Counted from the first letter of the stretch, positions 1 to 6,352 are shown. The stretch is DNA of 6,520 bases from Acidobacteriota bacterium (GCA_019239815.1 JAFAZL010000317.1:1-6520); one strand, 5' to 3'. The notes: a model not told the origin generated them from the sequence alone. Program-made: numbers and translations.

Positions 1-3000
1 AGCGAGTCCGGGAAGGCACTACGGGAGCTGCTGGGCCAGCGGATTTTAGTGCTGGATGGGGCGATGGGCACGATGCTGCAGCAGCGGGACCTGACAGCTG
101 CCGACTTCGGCGGAGCTGCGCTCGAAGGCTGCAACGAAAACCTGGTGCGCACCCGGCCGGACGTGGTGCTGGATATTCACCGCGCGTATTTCACCGCCGG
201 TTCGGACATTGTCGAGACGAACAGCTTTGGGTCGACGCCGCTCGTACTGGCGGAATACGACCTGGCGGCCGACGCATATGAGCTGAGCAAGAAATCGGCG
301 GAGTTAGCGCGACAGGCGGCGGATGAAGCGAGCACATCCGCGAAGCCGCGGTTTGTCGCCGGCTCGATGGGGCCGACGACAAAGGCGATCACGGTCACCG
401 GCGGCGTGACCTTCGAACAACTGCTCGATTCCTATTACATCCAGGCGAAGGGTTTGATCGACGGCGGGTCGGACCTGCTGCTGGTGGAAACCGCGCAGGA
501 CACGCGAAACATCAAGTCGGCGCTGCTGGCGATCCAGAAGTTGTCGCGCGAGATCGGCGCGCAGGTGCCGGTCGTTGTGTCGGTAACCATCGAAGCGATG
601 GGCTCGATGCTCGCCGGGCAAACGATCGACGCGATGTGGGCATCTTTGCGGCATGCGAAGCCGCTCGCCTTTGGCATGAACTGCGCGACGGGTCCGGAAT
701 TCATGACGGACCACATCCGCACGCTGAGCCAGCTCACGGGCGAATATGTGTCTTGCTATCCAAACGCTGGCTTGCCCGACGAAGAAGGAAAGTATCTGGA
801 GACGCCGACCTCGCTGGCGGGGCAGCTCGAAAAATTTGTGGATCACGGCTGGCTGAACATCGTTGGCGGATGCTGCGGCACGACCGAGAAGCACATCGCC
901 GCCATCGCGCAGATGGTGCAAGGCAAGAAGCCACGCGTGCGACCCGCGGAAGCACATCGCGCGATTTATTCAGGAATCGAAACGATCGAATCGGACGATA
1001 GCACGCGGCCGCTCCTGGTCGGCGAGCGGACGAACGTGATCGGTTCGCGACTGTTTAAAAATCTGGTCGCCGAGGAAAAGTGGGAAGAAGCGAGCGAGAT
1101 CGCGCGGAGACAGGTGCGCGGCGGCGCCCAGGTGGTCGATGTCTGCCTGCAGAGCACCGAGCGCGACGAGAAGAAGGACATTCCCCCGTTTTACGAAAAG
1201 CTGATCCGCAAAATCAAGACGCCGATCATGATCGATACAACCGATCCATCGGCGATCGAGCTGGCGCTGACGTACTGCCAGGGCAAAGCGCTCATCAATT
1301 CGATCAACCTCGAAGACGGCGAAGAGAAGTTCGAGCGTACAGTGCCGATCGCGCACGATTACGGCGCGGCAGTGGTCGTCGGATGCATCGACGAAGATCC
1401 GGTGCAGGCGCAGGCGTTCACACGCGAGCGGAAATTGTCGATCGCGGAGCGGTCGTATGCGCTGCTGACGGGCAAGTACGGGCTGGCGGGGGAAGACATC
1501 GTTTTCGATCCGCTGGTGTTTCCGTGCGCGACGGGCGACGAAAATTACATCGGCGGCGCCGTCGAGACGATGGAAGGGATCCGGCTGATCAAGCAGGCGC
1601 TGCCGGATACGCGAACGATCCTGGGAATTTCGAACGTGTCGTTTGGGTTGCCGGCGGCGGCGCGCGAAGTGGTGAACTCGGTTTTTCTTTACTACTGCAC
1701 GAAGGCAGGTCTCGACCTGGCGATTGTAAATTCGGAGAAGATCGAACGGTTCGCGTCGATTCCGGAGCACGAACGGAAGTTGGCGGAGAATCTGCTGTTT
1801 TCGCATCCTCCCGCGAATGTGCCGGTGGATCATCCGCAGCATGCGCTGCTGCAAAACGTGCCGGCGGACTGGCGCCAGCAAAACAAAGAGCAGAAAGCCG
1901 CGGTCAACCAATTTCACATCGCGGCGATCGCGGAGCATTTCCGCAATGCGACAAAGAAGGAAAAAACGCGCGCAGCGGATTTGCCGCTGGACGAGCGCCT
2001 GGCGAATTACATCGTGCAGGGCACGCGCGACGGATTGATTGAGGATTTGGATCGGAAGCGCGCGGAAGGCGCTTCGCCGTTGGACATTGTGAACGGGCCG
2101 CTGATGGCGGGGATGGCCGAAGTCGGGCGGCTGTTCAATGCCAACGAATTGATCGTGGCGGAGGTCTTGCAGTCGGCAGAAGCGATGAAAGCCGGCGTGA
2201 GCCACCTCGAACAATTCATGGAAAAAGCCGACACCGCGAAGCGCGGCAAAGTTGTGCTGGCAACCGTGAAAGGCGACGTCCACGACATCGGAAAAAATCT
2301 CGTTGAGATTATTTTGAAGAACAACGGCTACGACGTCGTGAATCTGGGCATCAAGGTGCCGCCGGACGACTTGATTCGCGCGTATCAGCAGCACAAGCCC
2401 GATGCGATCGGATTGTCGGGACTGCTGGTGAAAAGCGCGCAGCAGATGGTGATCACCGCAAGCGATTTGAAGGAAGCGGGCGTATCGATCCCGCTGCTGG
2501 TCGGCGGAGCAGCACTCTCGGCGAAGTTTACGCAGACAAAAATCGCGCCGAGCTATGGGACGGCAGTGTGCTACGCGAAAGACGCGATGACCGGGCTGCG
2601 GCTGATGAACGAACTGATGGATCCGGCGACGCGCGAGACGGTGGTGAAGCAAAACACATCGTCGGGAAATGGAATCGACGTGACGACTACTGTGCGCGTA
2701 GCGGAGTTGCCGGAGGTCGTGCGATCGCCGAAGGTGCGCGCGGATCTGCCGATCGAGCCAGTAGCGACGCTCGAGCGCAAGGTGCGGCTTGTCCCCGATT
2801 TACGCGAAGTGTGGAGCTACATCAATCCGTACATGCTGTTCGGCCGGCACATGGGCTTCAAGGGCGACTTCGAGAAGCGACTGGCAACGCGCGATGAAAA
2901 GGCCGTGGAGCTTTACGAAAGCATGGAAGAAGTAAAGAACGACGCGGCGTCGTTCATGAAGATCAAAGCGGTGTGGCAATTTTTCGAGGCCGAACCGGAC

Positions 3001-3561
3001 GGGAATGCGATCAAGTTGTTCGCTCCCGGCGCGAAGGAGCCGATCCACACGTTTCGATTCAAGCGGCAGCGCGCGGGCGATTTCTTGTGCCTGGCCGACT
3101 ACGTTCTTGCGCCGAAAAATGGGAAACGCGATCACCTGGCGTTGTTTGTGGTGACGGCCGGCGAAGGCGTGCGCGCGCGATCGGAAAAAGCGAAGCAGGA
3201 AGGCTACTACCTGAAGTCGCACGGCTTGCAGGCGCTGGCGATTGAAACGGCGGAAGCTTGCGCGGAATGGCTGCACCGGCGTATTCGCGAGGACTGGGGA
3301 TTTCCCGATCCGCCGGAGATGACGATGGCGCAGCGATTTACTTCGCGCTATCGCGGGAAGCGGTACAGTTTTGGATATCCGGCGTGCCCTGATTTAGAGG
3401 ATCAGGCGGGACTCTGGAAACTGCTGCGGCCGGAAGAGATTGGCGTGCAGTTGACGGAAGGCATGATGATGGATCCGGAGGCGAGTGTGAGCGCGCTGGT
3501 GTTTCAGCATCCGGATTGCACTTATTTTTCTGTGGGCGATTCGGGGGAAGTTTCGAGTTAG
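1..3561 (+). CDS. metH: Cobalamin-dependent methionine synthase (5' end outside window)
   Basis: Cytoplasmic enzyme that transfers the methyl group of 5-methyltetrahydrofolate through cob(I)alamin to homocysteine, giving methionine. Numbered from the first visible codon, all modules are present in order. The homocysteine/zinc barrel (about 14-318) has Cys228 in NCATGP and Cys291/Cys292 in GGCCGTT, the same 63-residue spacing as Cys247/310/311 of E. coli MetH. The pterin barrel begins at GERTNVIG (341-348). A helical cap (about 660-755) precedes the B12 domain, which has DVHDIGKN with ligand His761 and Ser806/Ser812 (E. coli His759, Ser804/Ser810). The SAM-binding activation domain (about 925-1186) has RYSFGYPACP. 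The frame is open from base 1. The GTG at base 49 is the conserved Val of ILVLDGAMGTM, so it is not the start; by comparison with E. coli (1227 aa) only a few N-terminal residues are missing. The protein ends in TAG. No other met gene is in the window. Confidence 0.97.
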   Translation, partial: SESGKALRELLGQRILVLDGAMGTMLQQRDLTAADFGGAALEGCNENLVRTRPDVVLDIHRAYFTAGSDIVETNSFGSTPLVLAEYDLAADAYELSKKSAELARQAADEASTSAKPRFVAGSMGPTTKAITVTGGVTFEQLLDSYYIQAKGLIDGGSDLLLVETAQDTRNIKSALLAIQKLSREIGAQVPVVVSVTIEAMGSMLAGQTIDAMWASLRHAKPLAFGMNCATGPEFMTDHIRTLSQLTGEYVSCYPNAGLPDEEGKYLETPTSLAGQLEKFVDHGWLNIVGGCCGTTEKHIAAIAQMVQGKKPRVRPAEAHRAIYSGIETIESDDSTRPLLVGERTNVIGSRLFKNLVAEEKWEEASEIARRQVRGGAQVVDVCLQSTERDEKKDIPPFYEKLIRKIKTPIMIDTTDPSAIELALTYCQGKALINSINLEDGEEKFERTVPIAHDYGAAVVVGCIDEDPVQAQAFTRERKLSIAERSYALLTGKYGLAGEDIVFDPLVFPCATGDENYIGGAVETMEGIRLIKQALPDTRTILGISNVSFGLPAAAREVVNSVFLYYCTKAGLDLAIVNSEKIERFASIPEHERKLAENLLFSHPPANVPVDHPQHALLQNVPADWRQQNKEQKAAVNQFHIAAIAEHFRNATKKEKTRAADLPLDERLANYIVQGTRDGLIEDLDRKRAEGASPLDIVNGPLMAGMAEVGRLFNANELIVAEVLQSAEAMKAGVSHLEQFMEKADTAKRGKVVLATVKGDVHDIGKNLVEIILKNNGYDVVNLGIKVPPDDLIRAYQQHKPDAIGLSGLLVKSAQQMVITASDLKEAGVSIPLLVGGAALSAKFTQTKIAPSYGTAVCYAKDAMTGLRLMNELMDPATRETVVKQNTSSGNGIDVTTTVRVAELPEVVRSPKVRADLPIEPVATLERKVRLVPDLREVWSYINPYMLFGRHMGFKGDFEKRLATRDEKAVELYESMEEVKNDAASFMKIKAVWQFFEAEPDGNAIKLFAPGAKEPIHTFRFKRQRAGDFLCLADYVLAPKNGKRDHLALFVVTAGEGVRARSEKAKQEGYYLKSHGLQALAIETAEACAEWLHRRIREDWGFPDPPEMTMAQRFTSRYRGKRYSFGYPACPDLEDQAGLWKLLRPEEIGVQLTEGMMMDPEASVSALVFQHPDCTYFSVGDSGEVSS

Positions 3562-3582
3562 GCGGACCGGCCTGCGTGAGGG

Positions 3583-3604
3583 CGTGCACGAGCTGACGTG
3601 CACG
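3583..3604 (+). terminator. Strong stem-loop 22 bp after metH stop (possible terminator)
   Basis: CGTGCACG, six bases (AGCTGA), then CGTGCACG again: a perfect 8-bp GC-rich stem. Each arm is itself an 8-bp palindrome, so the element is both an inverted and a direct repeat. It is followed by TGATCAATCC, not by a T-run, so it is not a textbook intrinsic terminator. Its place just after the stop codon suggests a role in metH 3'-end formation or mRNA stability. Confidence 0.4.
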
Positions 3605-3623
3605 TGATCAATCCTGCGGATTT

Positions 3624-3646
3624 GGAGCGCAGCAATGCTGCGCCCC
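3624..3646. repeat. REP-like imperfect palindrome
   Basis: GCGCAGC-AAT-GCTGCGC (3627-3643) is a perfect 7-bp stem with a 3-base loop. It extends by GG/CC after one A/C mismatch. It lies in the spacer after metH and is followed by CGCAAAAGAAAAAAA. The compact GC-rich form resembles repetitive extragenic palindromes, but no second copy occurs in this window, so repetition across the genome is unproven. Confidence 0.35.
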
Positions 3647-3722
3647 CGCAAAAGAAAAAAACGGAATACCAACGCGAAATCGGCGATTGATGTCGAGGCG
3701 CGTGCTGTGTTGGCTCTAAACC

Positions 3723-3746
3723 CCGCGATCTGGGAAGCGATCGCGG
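3723..3746 (-). terminator. Stem-loop 17 bp after the ATPase stop (possible terminator)
   Basis: CCGCGATC, eight bases, GATCGCGG: a perfect 8-bp stem just downstream of the minus-strand ATPase stop. Read on the minus strand it is followed by GGTTTAG, a very short T-run, so it is at best a weak intrinsic terminator. It could also act on transcripts arriving from metH. Confidence 0.4.
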
Positions 3747-3762
3747 TTACAGGGTGGCGAAA

Positions 3763-4884
3763 TTATTCGCGGGCGCTGGCGCGGCCATGTTTGAGCGCGT
3801 CGATCAAATTGTCGAAGGTGGACTTGGTCCAGTTGGGGTCGCGCTGAGAAGGCTTGGCGGCGCGACGCTCTTCGGCTGCGAGCGTTGCGGTCGCTGTAGA
3901 GGAAAGCGCGGCGCCATCGGAAGCAGCGGCTGCGGCGCGTGCTTGCGGACGCTCGGCCCACTTGCGTGCTGGAAGTTCTTCCGATGGAGCTTGATCGTTC
4001 GCGTTGGAAGCAGAATTCGCGGGGACGGTGCCGAGTCCGCCGGGAGCGAAGGGCCCCTTCAACAAACCGAGAACATCTTCGGACGCTTGCTCGACGAGAA
4101 ACTGGTCGATCTGTTTGCGCTTGAGTTCGAAGCCGACGAGCAGGCACGCGTCGGAGAGCAAATTGATGAGGCGTGGAACGCCGCCCGTGAGGCGGTGAAT
4201 GACTTCCACGGCAGTGCCGGTGAATGGGCTCGAGCCACGCAAGCCGGCCGCGTGGAGACGCTCGGCCATGTACGCGCGAACCTCGGGAAGACTAAGCGGG
4301 CGCAGCAAGCAAGTGCTAGCGATGCGCTGCTGGAGCGCCTGGAGCTCGGGGCGCTGAAGAACGGCGAACAATTCGGGCTGGCCGCAGAGAACGATCTGGA
4401 GCAATTTTTCCTGATACGTGTCGGTGTTACCGAGGAGACGAATTTCTTCGAGCAGCTCGACGCTCATCAGATGAGCTTCGTCGATGAGCAGGATCGCGGT
4501 GCCGCCCTGCTGCTGCGTCTGGAAAAGCATTTGATGGAGAGCGGCGAGGCGGCGAGGCTTGCTCGTGGCGTTGCAGGTGATTTCGTATTCTTCGAGAACA
4601 GCCTCGAGCAGCTCGGCAGGAGCGAGCGTGGGATTGACAAGGAACGCGGAAACGAGGCGGCCGCGGCCTTCGGATTTTTCGGTGAGAATCTGAAGAGCCG
4701 TGTGGAGAAGAGTGGTCTTGCCGGTGCCGACCGGTCCAGCAACAACGGTGAAACCTTTGCGCTGCAAAACACCTTGCAGAAGAACTTTGAGCGCGGTGCG
4801 GTGTGGGTCAGCCAGATGAAGGAATCTGGGGTCAGGGGTGAGGCGAAACGGTTCTTCTTTGAGTTGATAAAAGGCCGTGTACAA
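3763..4884 (-). CDS. ExeA/GspA-like AAA+ ATPase (secretion or exosortase-locus type)
   Basis: A 373-aa AAA+ ATPase. The N-terminus (MYTAFYQLKEEPFRLTPDP) is the signature opening of the ExeA/GspA/MshM group, which includes the ATPases of PEP-CTERM/exosortase loci. Visible motifs are Walker A GPVGTGKTT (50-58), Walker B ILLIDEAH (131-138), sensor-1-like LCGQPEL (166-172), a likely arginine finger in QQRIAS (Arg187), and sensor-2-like TGGVPRLINLL (233-243). After about residue 275 comes an Ala/Pro/Ser-rich, probably disordered linker to about 348, then a short tail (NWTKSTFDNLIDALKHG). There is no membrane segment and no peptidoglycan-binding domain, unlike full-length ExeA. The TTG start is chosen because it gives the family N-terminus, has GGGAG six bases upstream, and no ATG, GTG or TTG lies between it and the in-frame stop at 4963-4965. 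The substrate is unknown. TniB/TnsC-like transposition ATPases are a less likely alternative, as no transposase is near. Confidence 0.9.
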   Translation of the reverse strand: MYTAFYQLKEEPFRLTPDPRFLHLADPHRTALKVLLQGVLQRKGFTVVAGPVGTGKTTLLHTALQILTEKSEGRGRLVSAFLVNPTLAPAELLEAVLEEYEITCNATSKPRRLAALHQMLFQTQQQGGTAILLIDEAHLMSVELLEEIRLLGNTDTYQEKLLQIVLCGQPELFAVLQRPELQALQQRIASTCLLRPLSLPEVRAYMAERLHAAGLRGSSPFTGTAVEVIHRLTGGVPRLINLLSDACLLVGFELKRKQIDQFLVEQASEDVLGLLKGPFAPGGLGTVPANSASNANDQAPSEELPARKWAERPQARAAAAASDGAALSSTATATLAAEERRAAKPSQRDPNWTKSTFDNLIDALKHGRASARE

Positions 4885-4890
4885 ATCGAT

Positions 4891-4895
4891 CTCCC
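4891..4895 (-). promoter_or_regulatory. Shine-Dalgarno for the TTG-started ATPase gene
   Basis: The minus strand reads GGGAG, then ATCGAT, then TTG TAC. The six-base spacing is close to ideal and supports initiation at the TTG (4882-4884), since no other start codon exists in the 26 upstream in-frame codons. Confidence 0.7.
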
Positions 4896-4951
4896 AGGGG
4901 TCCCAAACAGCTAGGGCTACTCCAAAACAAACTAGTCCAGCGTCAGAGAGA

Positions 4952-4968
4952 GAGCACTTTTCTTACCA
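4952..4968 (-). promoter_or_regulatory. Candidate sigma-54 (-24/-12) promoter of the ATPase gene
   Basis: The minus strand reads TGGTAAGAAAAGTGCTC, with TGG and GC separated by ten bases as in the sigma-54 consensus (TGGCACG-N4-TTGCW). The -12 side (TGCT) fits well; the -24 side keeps only TGG. The predicted start of transcription near 4942 would leave a leader of about 58 bases. A very similar motif precedes the neighbouring regulator gene. A sigma-70-like TAAAAT (4977-4982) nearby lacks a good -35 box. Confidence 0.4.
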
Positions 4969-5132
4969 GACAGCCAATTTTACAACAAACACCGGGAGCC
5001 GGAATAAATCCATTACGCTCAGTAGCTTTGATGTGTACTCCCGGCCAGAGCAGAGGGAGCAAAATGAGATTAACCGCGAAGAGCACGGAAAATCATTCAC
5101 ACCAAGGGCCAAATTTTTTTGCGCACGCCCCT

Positions 5133-5156
5133 TGCGTTAGATGCAAAAACGCATCT
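5133..5156. repeat. Dyad with two mutually exclusive stems
   Basis: AGATGC-N6-GCATCT (5139-5156) is a perfect 6-bp inverted repeat with an AAAAAC loop. The overlapping TGCGTT-N9-AACGCA (5133-5153) is another perfect 6-bp pair, so only one can form at a time. It sits about 46 bp downstream of the regulator stop and about 205 bp upstream of the predicted ATPase transcription start. It could be a structured 3' end or an activator-binding site. No U-tract follows on the minus strand. Confidence 0.4.
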
Positions 5157-5201
5157 GCCGGGACGCTTCAAAAGTAATCGCCGTGCGGGGGACATTCTCG
5201 G

Positions 5202-6275
5202 CTACTCCGGCAACGCGGCTGCGTTGCGTGCCGATGCTACAGGCGACTCAATGCTCTTACGATGATGCCGTTGAGAAAGCCCAGCCTCCTGGATCTTGTA
5301 AATCAAGGACCGGTAGCTGATGTTCAAAACAGTTGCAGCTTTGCGACGATTCCATTTGTTCTCGCGCAAAACCTGCAAGATCACGTTGCTTTCCATTTCG
5401 CGAACAGCTTGCTTCGCAATATGCTTCAGCGAAACCGTGCCGTCCACCGAAACTCTTAAAGGGGTAATTGACGGGCGCTTTAAAGTGCGATCCGCCGCAA
5501 CGGGATCAAGTCCGCCTAAGATAGCATAACGGGCGACCAGATTTTCAAGTTCTCGCACATTTCCCCGCCATTCCTGGTGCGAAAAGGCCTGGAGCATTTC
5601 CTCGGAGAACGGAGGAGCTTCGCGCTCGTACTTTGCATTGAGCTGCTGGAGGAAATAGTTGGCGAGGAGCGGGATATCTTCGCGGCGCTCCCGAAGCGGC
5701 GGCAGATTCAGGGTGACGACATTGATGCGGTAAAACAGATCCTGCCGAAAACGGCCGGCGGCGATTTCGTCGGTGAGGTTGCGGTTGGTGGCACAGATGA
5801 TCCGGGTGTTGGAGCGGCGCTCCTGGGTGTCGCCGATACGGTTGTAGGTGCCGTCCTGGAGGAGCTGGAGCGTTTTGGCCTGAAGGCTGAGGTCGAGTTC
5901 CGAGATTTCGTCGAGGAAGAGCGTACCATTGTTGGCAAGGTCCACGTAGCCGGGCTTGGCGGAGTTGGCGTCGGTAAAGGCGCCTTTTTCGTGACCGAAG
6001 AGCTCGCTCTCGAGGAGCGCGCCCGGAATGGCAGCGCAGTTCACTTTGACGCACGCGCCCGACGCGAATCGAGAGCGAGCGTGAATATATTGCGCGAGGA
6101 TGCCTTTGCCAGTGCCGTTTTCGCCTTGGATCAGGACGGGGAGATCGGTGGCGAGAATCTTGTTGACCATCTGCCGAATCGGCTGCATCGGGGCGGAACA
6201 GCCGAAGATGACTTCATCTGAGGGCAAAGAGGAGGCAGGTTTGAGCGCCGCTTTAGCCAATCCTGTCACAGGCAT
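5202..6275 (-). CDS. Sigma-54 enhancer-binding transcriptional activator, no sensory domain, Fis-type HTH
   Basis: A 357-aa bacterial enhancer-binding protein that should use ATP hydrolysis to open sigma-54 RNA polymerase promoters. After about 22 unstructured residues the AAA+ core starts at IFGCSAPMQ. Motifs are Walker A GENGTGKG (51-58), the sigma-54 contact loop GAFTDA (98-103; the usual form is GAFTGA), Walker B GTLFLDEI (117-124), sensor I IICATNRNL (159-167), putative arginine fingers in RFRQDLFYR (175-183), LPPLRERREDIP (191-202), and sensor II WRGNVREL (236-243). A linker leads to a Fis-type helix-turn-helix (about 304-333, KWNRRKAATVLNISYRSLIYKI). There is no receiver, GAF or PAS domain, as in PspF, so activity is probably controlled by a partner protein or by expression level. 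The ATG start has GGGGGAA eight bases upstream, and an in-frame TAG (6300-6302) lies just before it. The target genes are not shown; the downstream ATPase gene is a plausible one. Confidence 0.92.
   Translation of the reverse strand: MPVTGLAKAALKPASSLPSDEVIFGCSAPMQPIRQMVNKILATDLPVLIQGENGTGKGILAQYIHARSRFASGACVKVNCAAIPGALLESELFGHEKGAFTDANSAKPGYVDLANNGTLFLDEISELDLSLQAKTLQLLQDGTYNRIGDTQERRSNTRIICATNRNLTDEIAAGRFRQDLFYRINVVTLNLPPLRERREDIPLLANYFLQQLNAKYEREAPPFSEEMLQAFSHQEWRGNVRELENLVARYAILGGLDPVAADRTLKRPSITPLRVSVDGTVSLKHIAKQAVREMESNVILQVLRENKWNRRKAATVLNISYRSLIYKIQEAGLSQRHHRKSIESPVASARNAAALPE
5204..5242. repeat. Palindromic element forming the regulator's last codons
   Basis: GCAACGC-GGCT-GCGTTGC (5210-5227) is a perfect 7-bp inverted repeat with a 4-base loop, flanked by partly symmetric sequence (GCTACTCCGG on the left, GTGCCGATGCTAC on the right). 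It lies inside the coding sequence and encodes the C-terminal tail (VASARNAAALPE), beyond the helix-turn-helix. This looks like a REP-type element or a terminator-like hairpin that the reading frame has run into. It has no second copy in the window. Confidence 0.4.
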
Positions 6276-6318
6276 GCTTGGGATTCCCCCGGGCCGAAAC
6301 TAGTCGCAGATGACGGCT

Positions 6319-6336
6319 TTATGAGCACACTCATAA
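6319..6336. promoter_or_regulatory. 18-bp perfect dyad, probable operator
   Basis: TTATGAGCACACTCATAA: two perfect 7-bp half-sites (TTATGAG/CTCATAA) around CACA. Its centre is about 52 bp upstream of the regulator ATG and it overlaps the candidate -12 region. A symmetric site here could bind a dimeric repressor, or the regulator itself for autoregulation. It is the most operator-like sequence in the window. Confidence 0.5.
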
Positions 6337-6339
6337 CCA
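6323..6339 (-). promoter_or_regulatory. Candidate sigma-54 (-24/-12) promoter of the regulator gene
   Basis: The minus strand reads TGGTTATGAGTGTGCTC, with TGG-N10-GC spacing. It shares TGGT, several internal bases and GTGCTC with the motif upstream of the ATPase gene. The predicted transcription start near 6313 gives a leader of about 37 bases containing the Shine-Dalgarno. The -24 side deviates from consensus after TGG, so confidence is limited. Confidence 0.35.
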
Positions 6340-6352
6340 CAAGCATTTGAAT

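Larger units (their letters stand above)
3562..3762. other. Convergent intergenic region between metH and the ATPase gene
   Basis: About 200 bp between the metH stop (TAG, 3559-3561) and the ATPase stop (TAA, 3763-3765 on the minus strand). It contains three compact inverted repeats (listed separately) and an A-rich stretch at about 3650-3661. No credible gene is seen: the short plus-strand frame starting at 3635 has no Shine-Dalgarno, has an Arg/Lys-rich unrecognisable product and runs into the 3' end of the ATPase gene. The likely role is transcription termination for both converging genes, although none of the hairpins has a clear U-tract. Confidence 0.75.
4885..5201. other. Non-coding spacer between regulator and ATPase genes
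   Basis: These 317 bp are more AT-rich than the flanking genes. They hold the ATPase leader, a candidate sigma-54-type promoter (4952-4968), a CT/GA microrepeat (about 4944-4953), a long-range 7-bp inverted repeat CCGGGAG/CTCCCGG (4992-4998 and 5038-5044), a T7 tract (5114-5120) and a dyad at 5133-5156. A plus-strand open frame (4877-5140) exists but lacks a Shine-Dalgarno and recognisable protein features. The size of the gap argues that the ATPase gene has its own promoter. Confidence 0.7.

Noticed and set aside
49..51. GTG at 49 as the metH start
   Set aside because: It is the conserved Val of the ILVLDGAMGTM segment, and the homologous frame (LLGQRIL) continues upstream to base 1.
970..2652. 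Long minus-strand open frame (560 codons) opposite metH
   Set aside because: Arg/His-rich, featureless translation typical of the antisense of a GC-rich gene; metH is fully conserved on the other strand.
3754..4914. 386-codon plus-strand open frame covering the whole ATPase gene
   Set aside because: Mirror of the ATPase coding sequence; no family motifs, no Shine-Dalgarno, while the minus strand carries complete AAA+ motifs.
4944..4953. GA/CT microrepeat as a phase-variation tract
   Set aside because: Only about five dinucleotide units and outside any reading frame; too short to argue slippage control.
4977..4982. Sigma-70 -10 box TAAAAT on the minus strand upstream of the ATPase
   Set aside because: No acceptable -35 box at 16-18 bp spacing; kept only as an alternative to the -24/-12 candidate.
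4877..5140. Plus-strand open frame (87 codons) in the ATPase-regulator spacer
   Set aside because: GTG start inside the ATPase gene, no Shine-Dalgarno, Ser/Thr/Asn-rich product without recognisable features.
5577..6221. 214-codon plus-strand open frame opposite the sigma-54 activator
   Set aside because: Antisense shadow with Val/Glu/Gly-rich composition and no recognisable domain.
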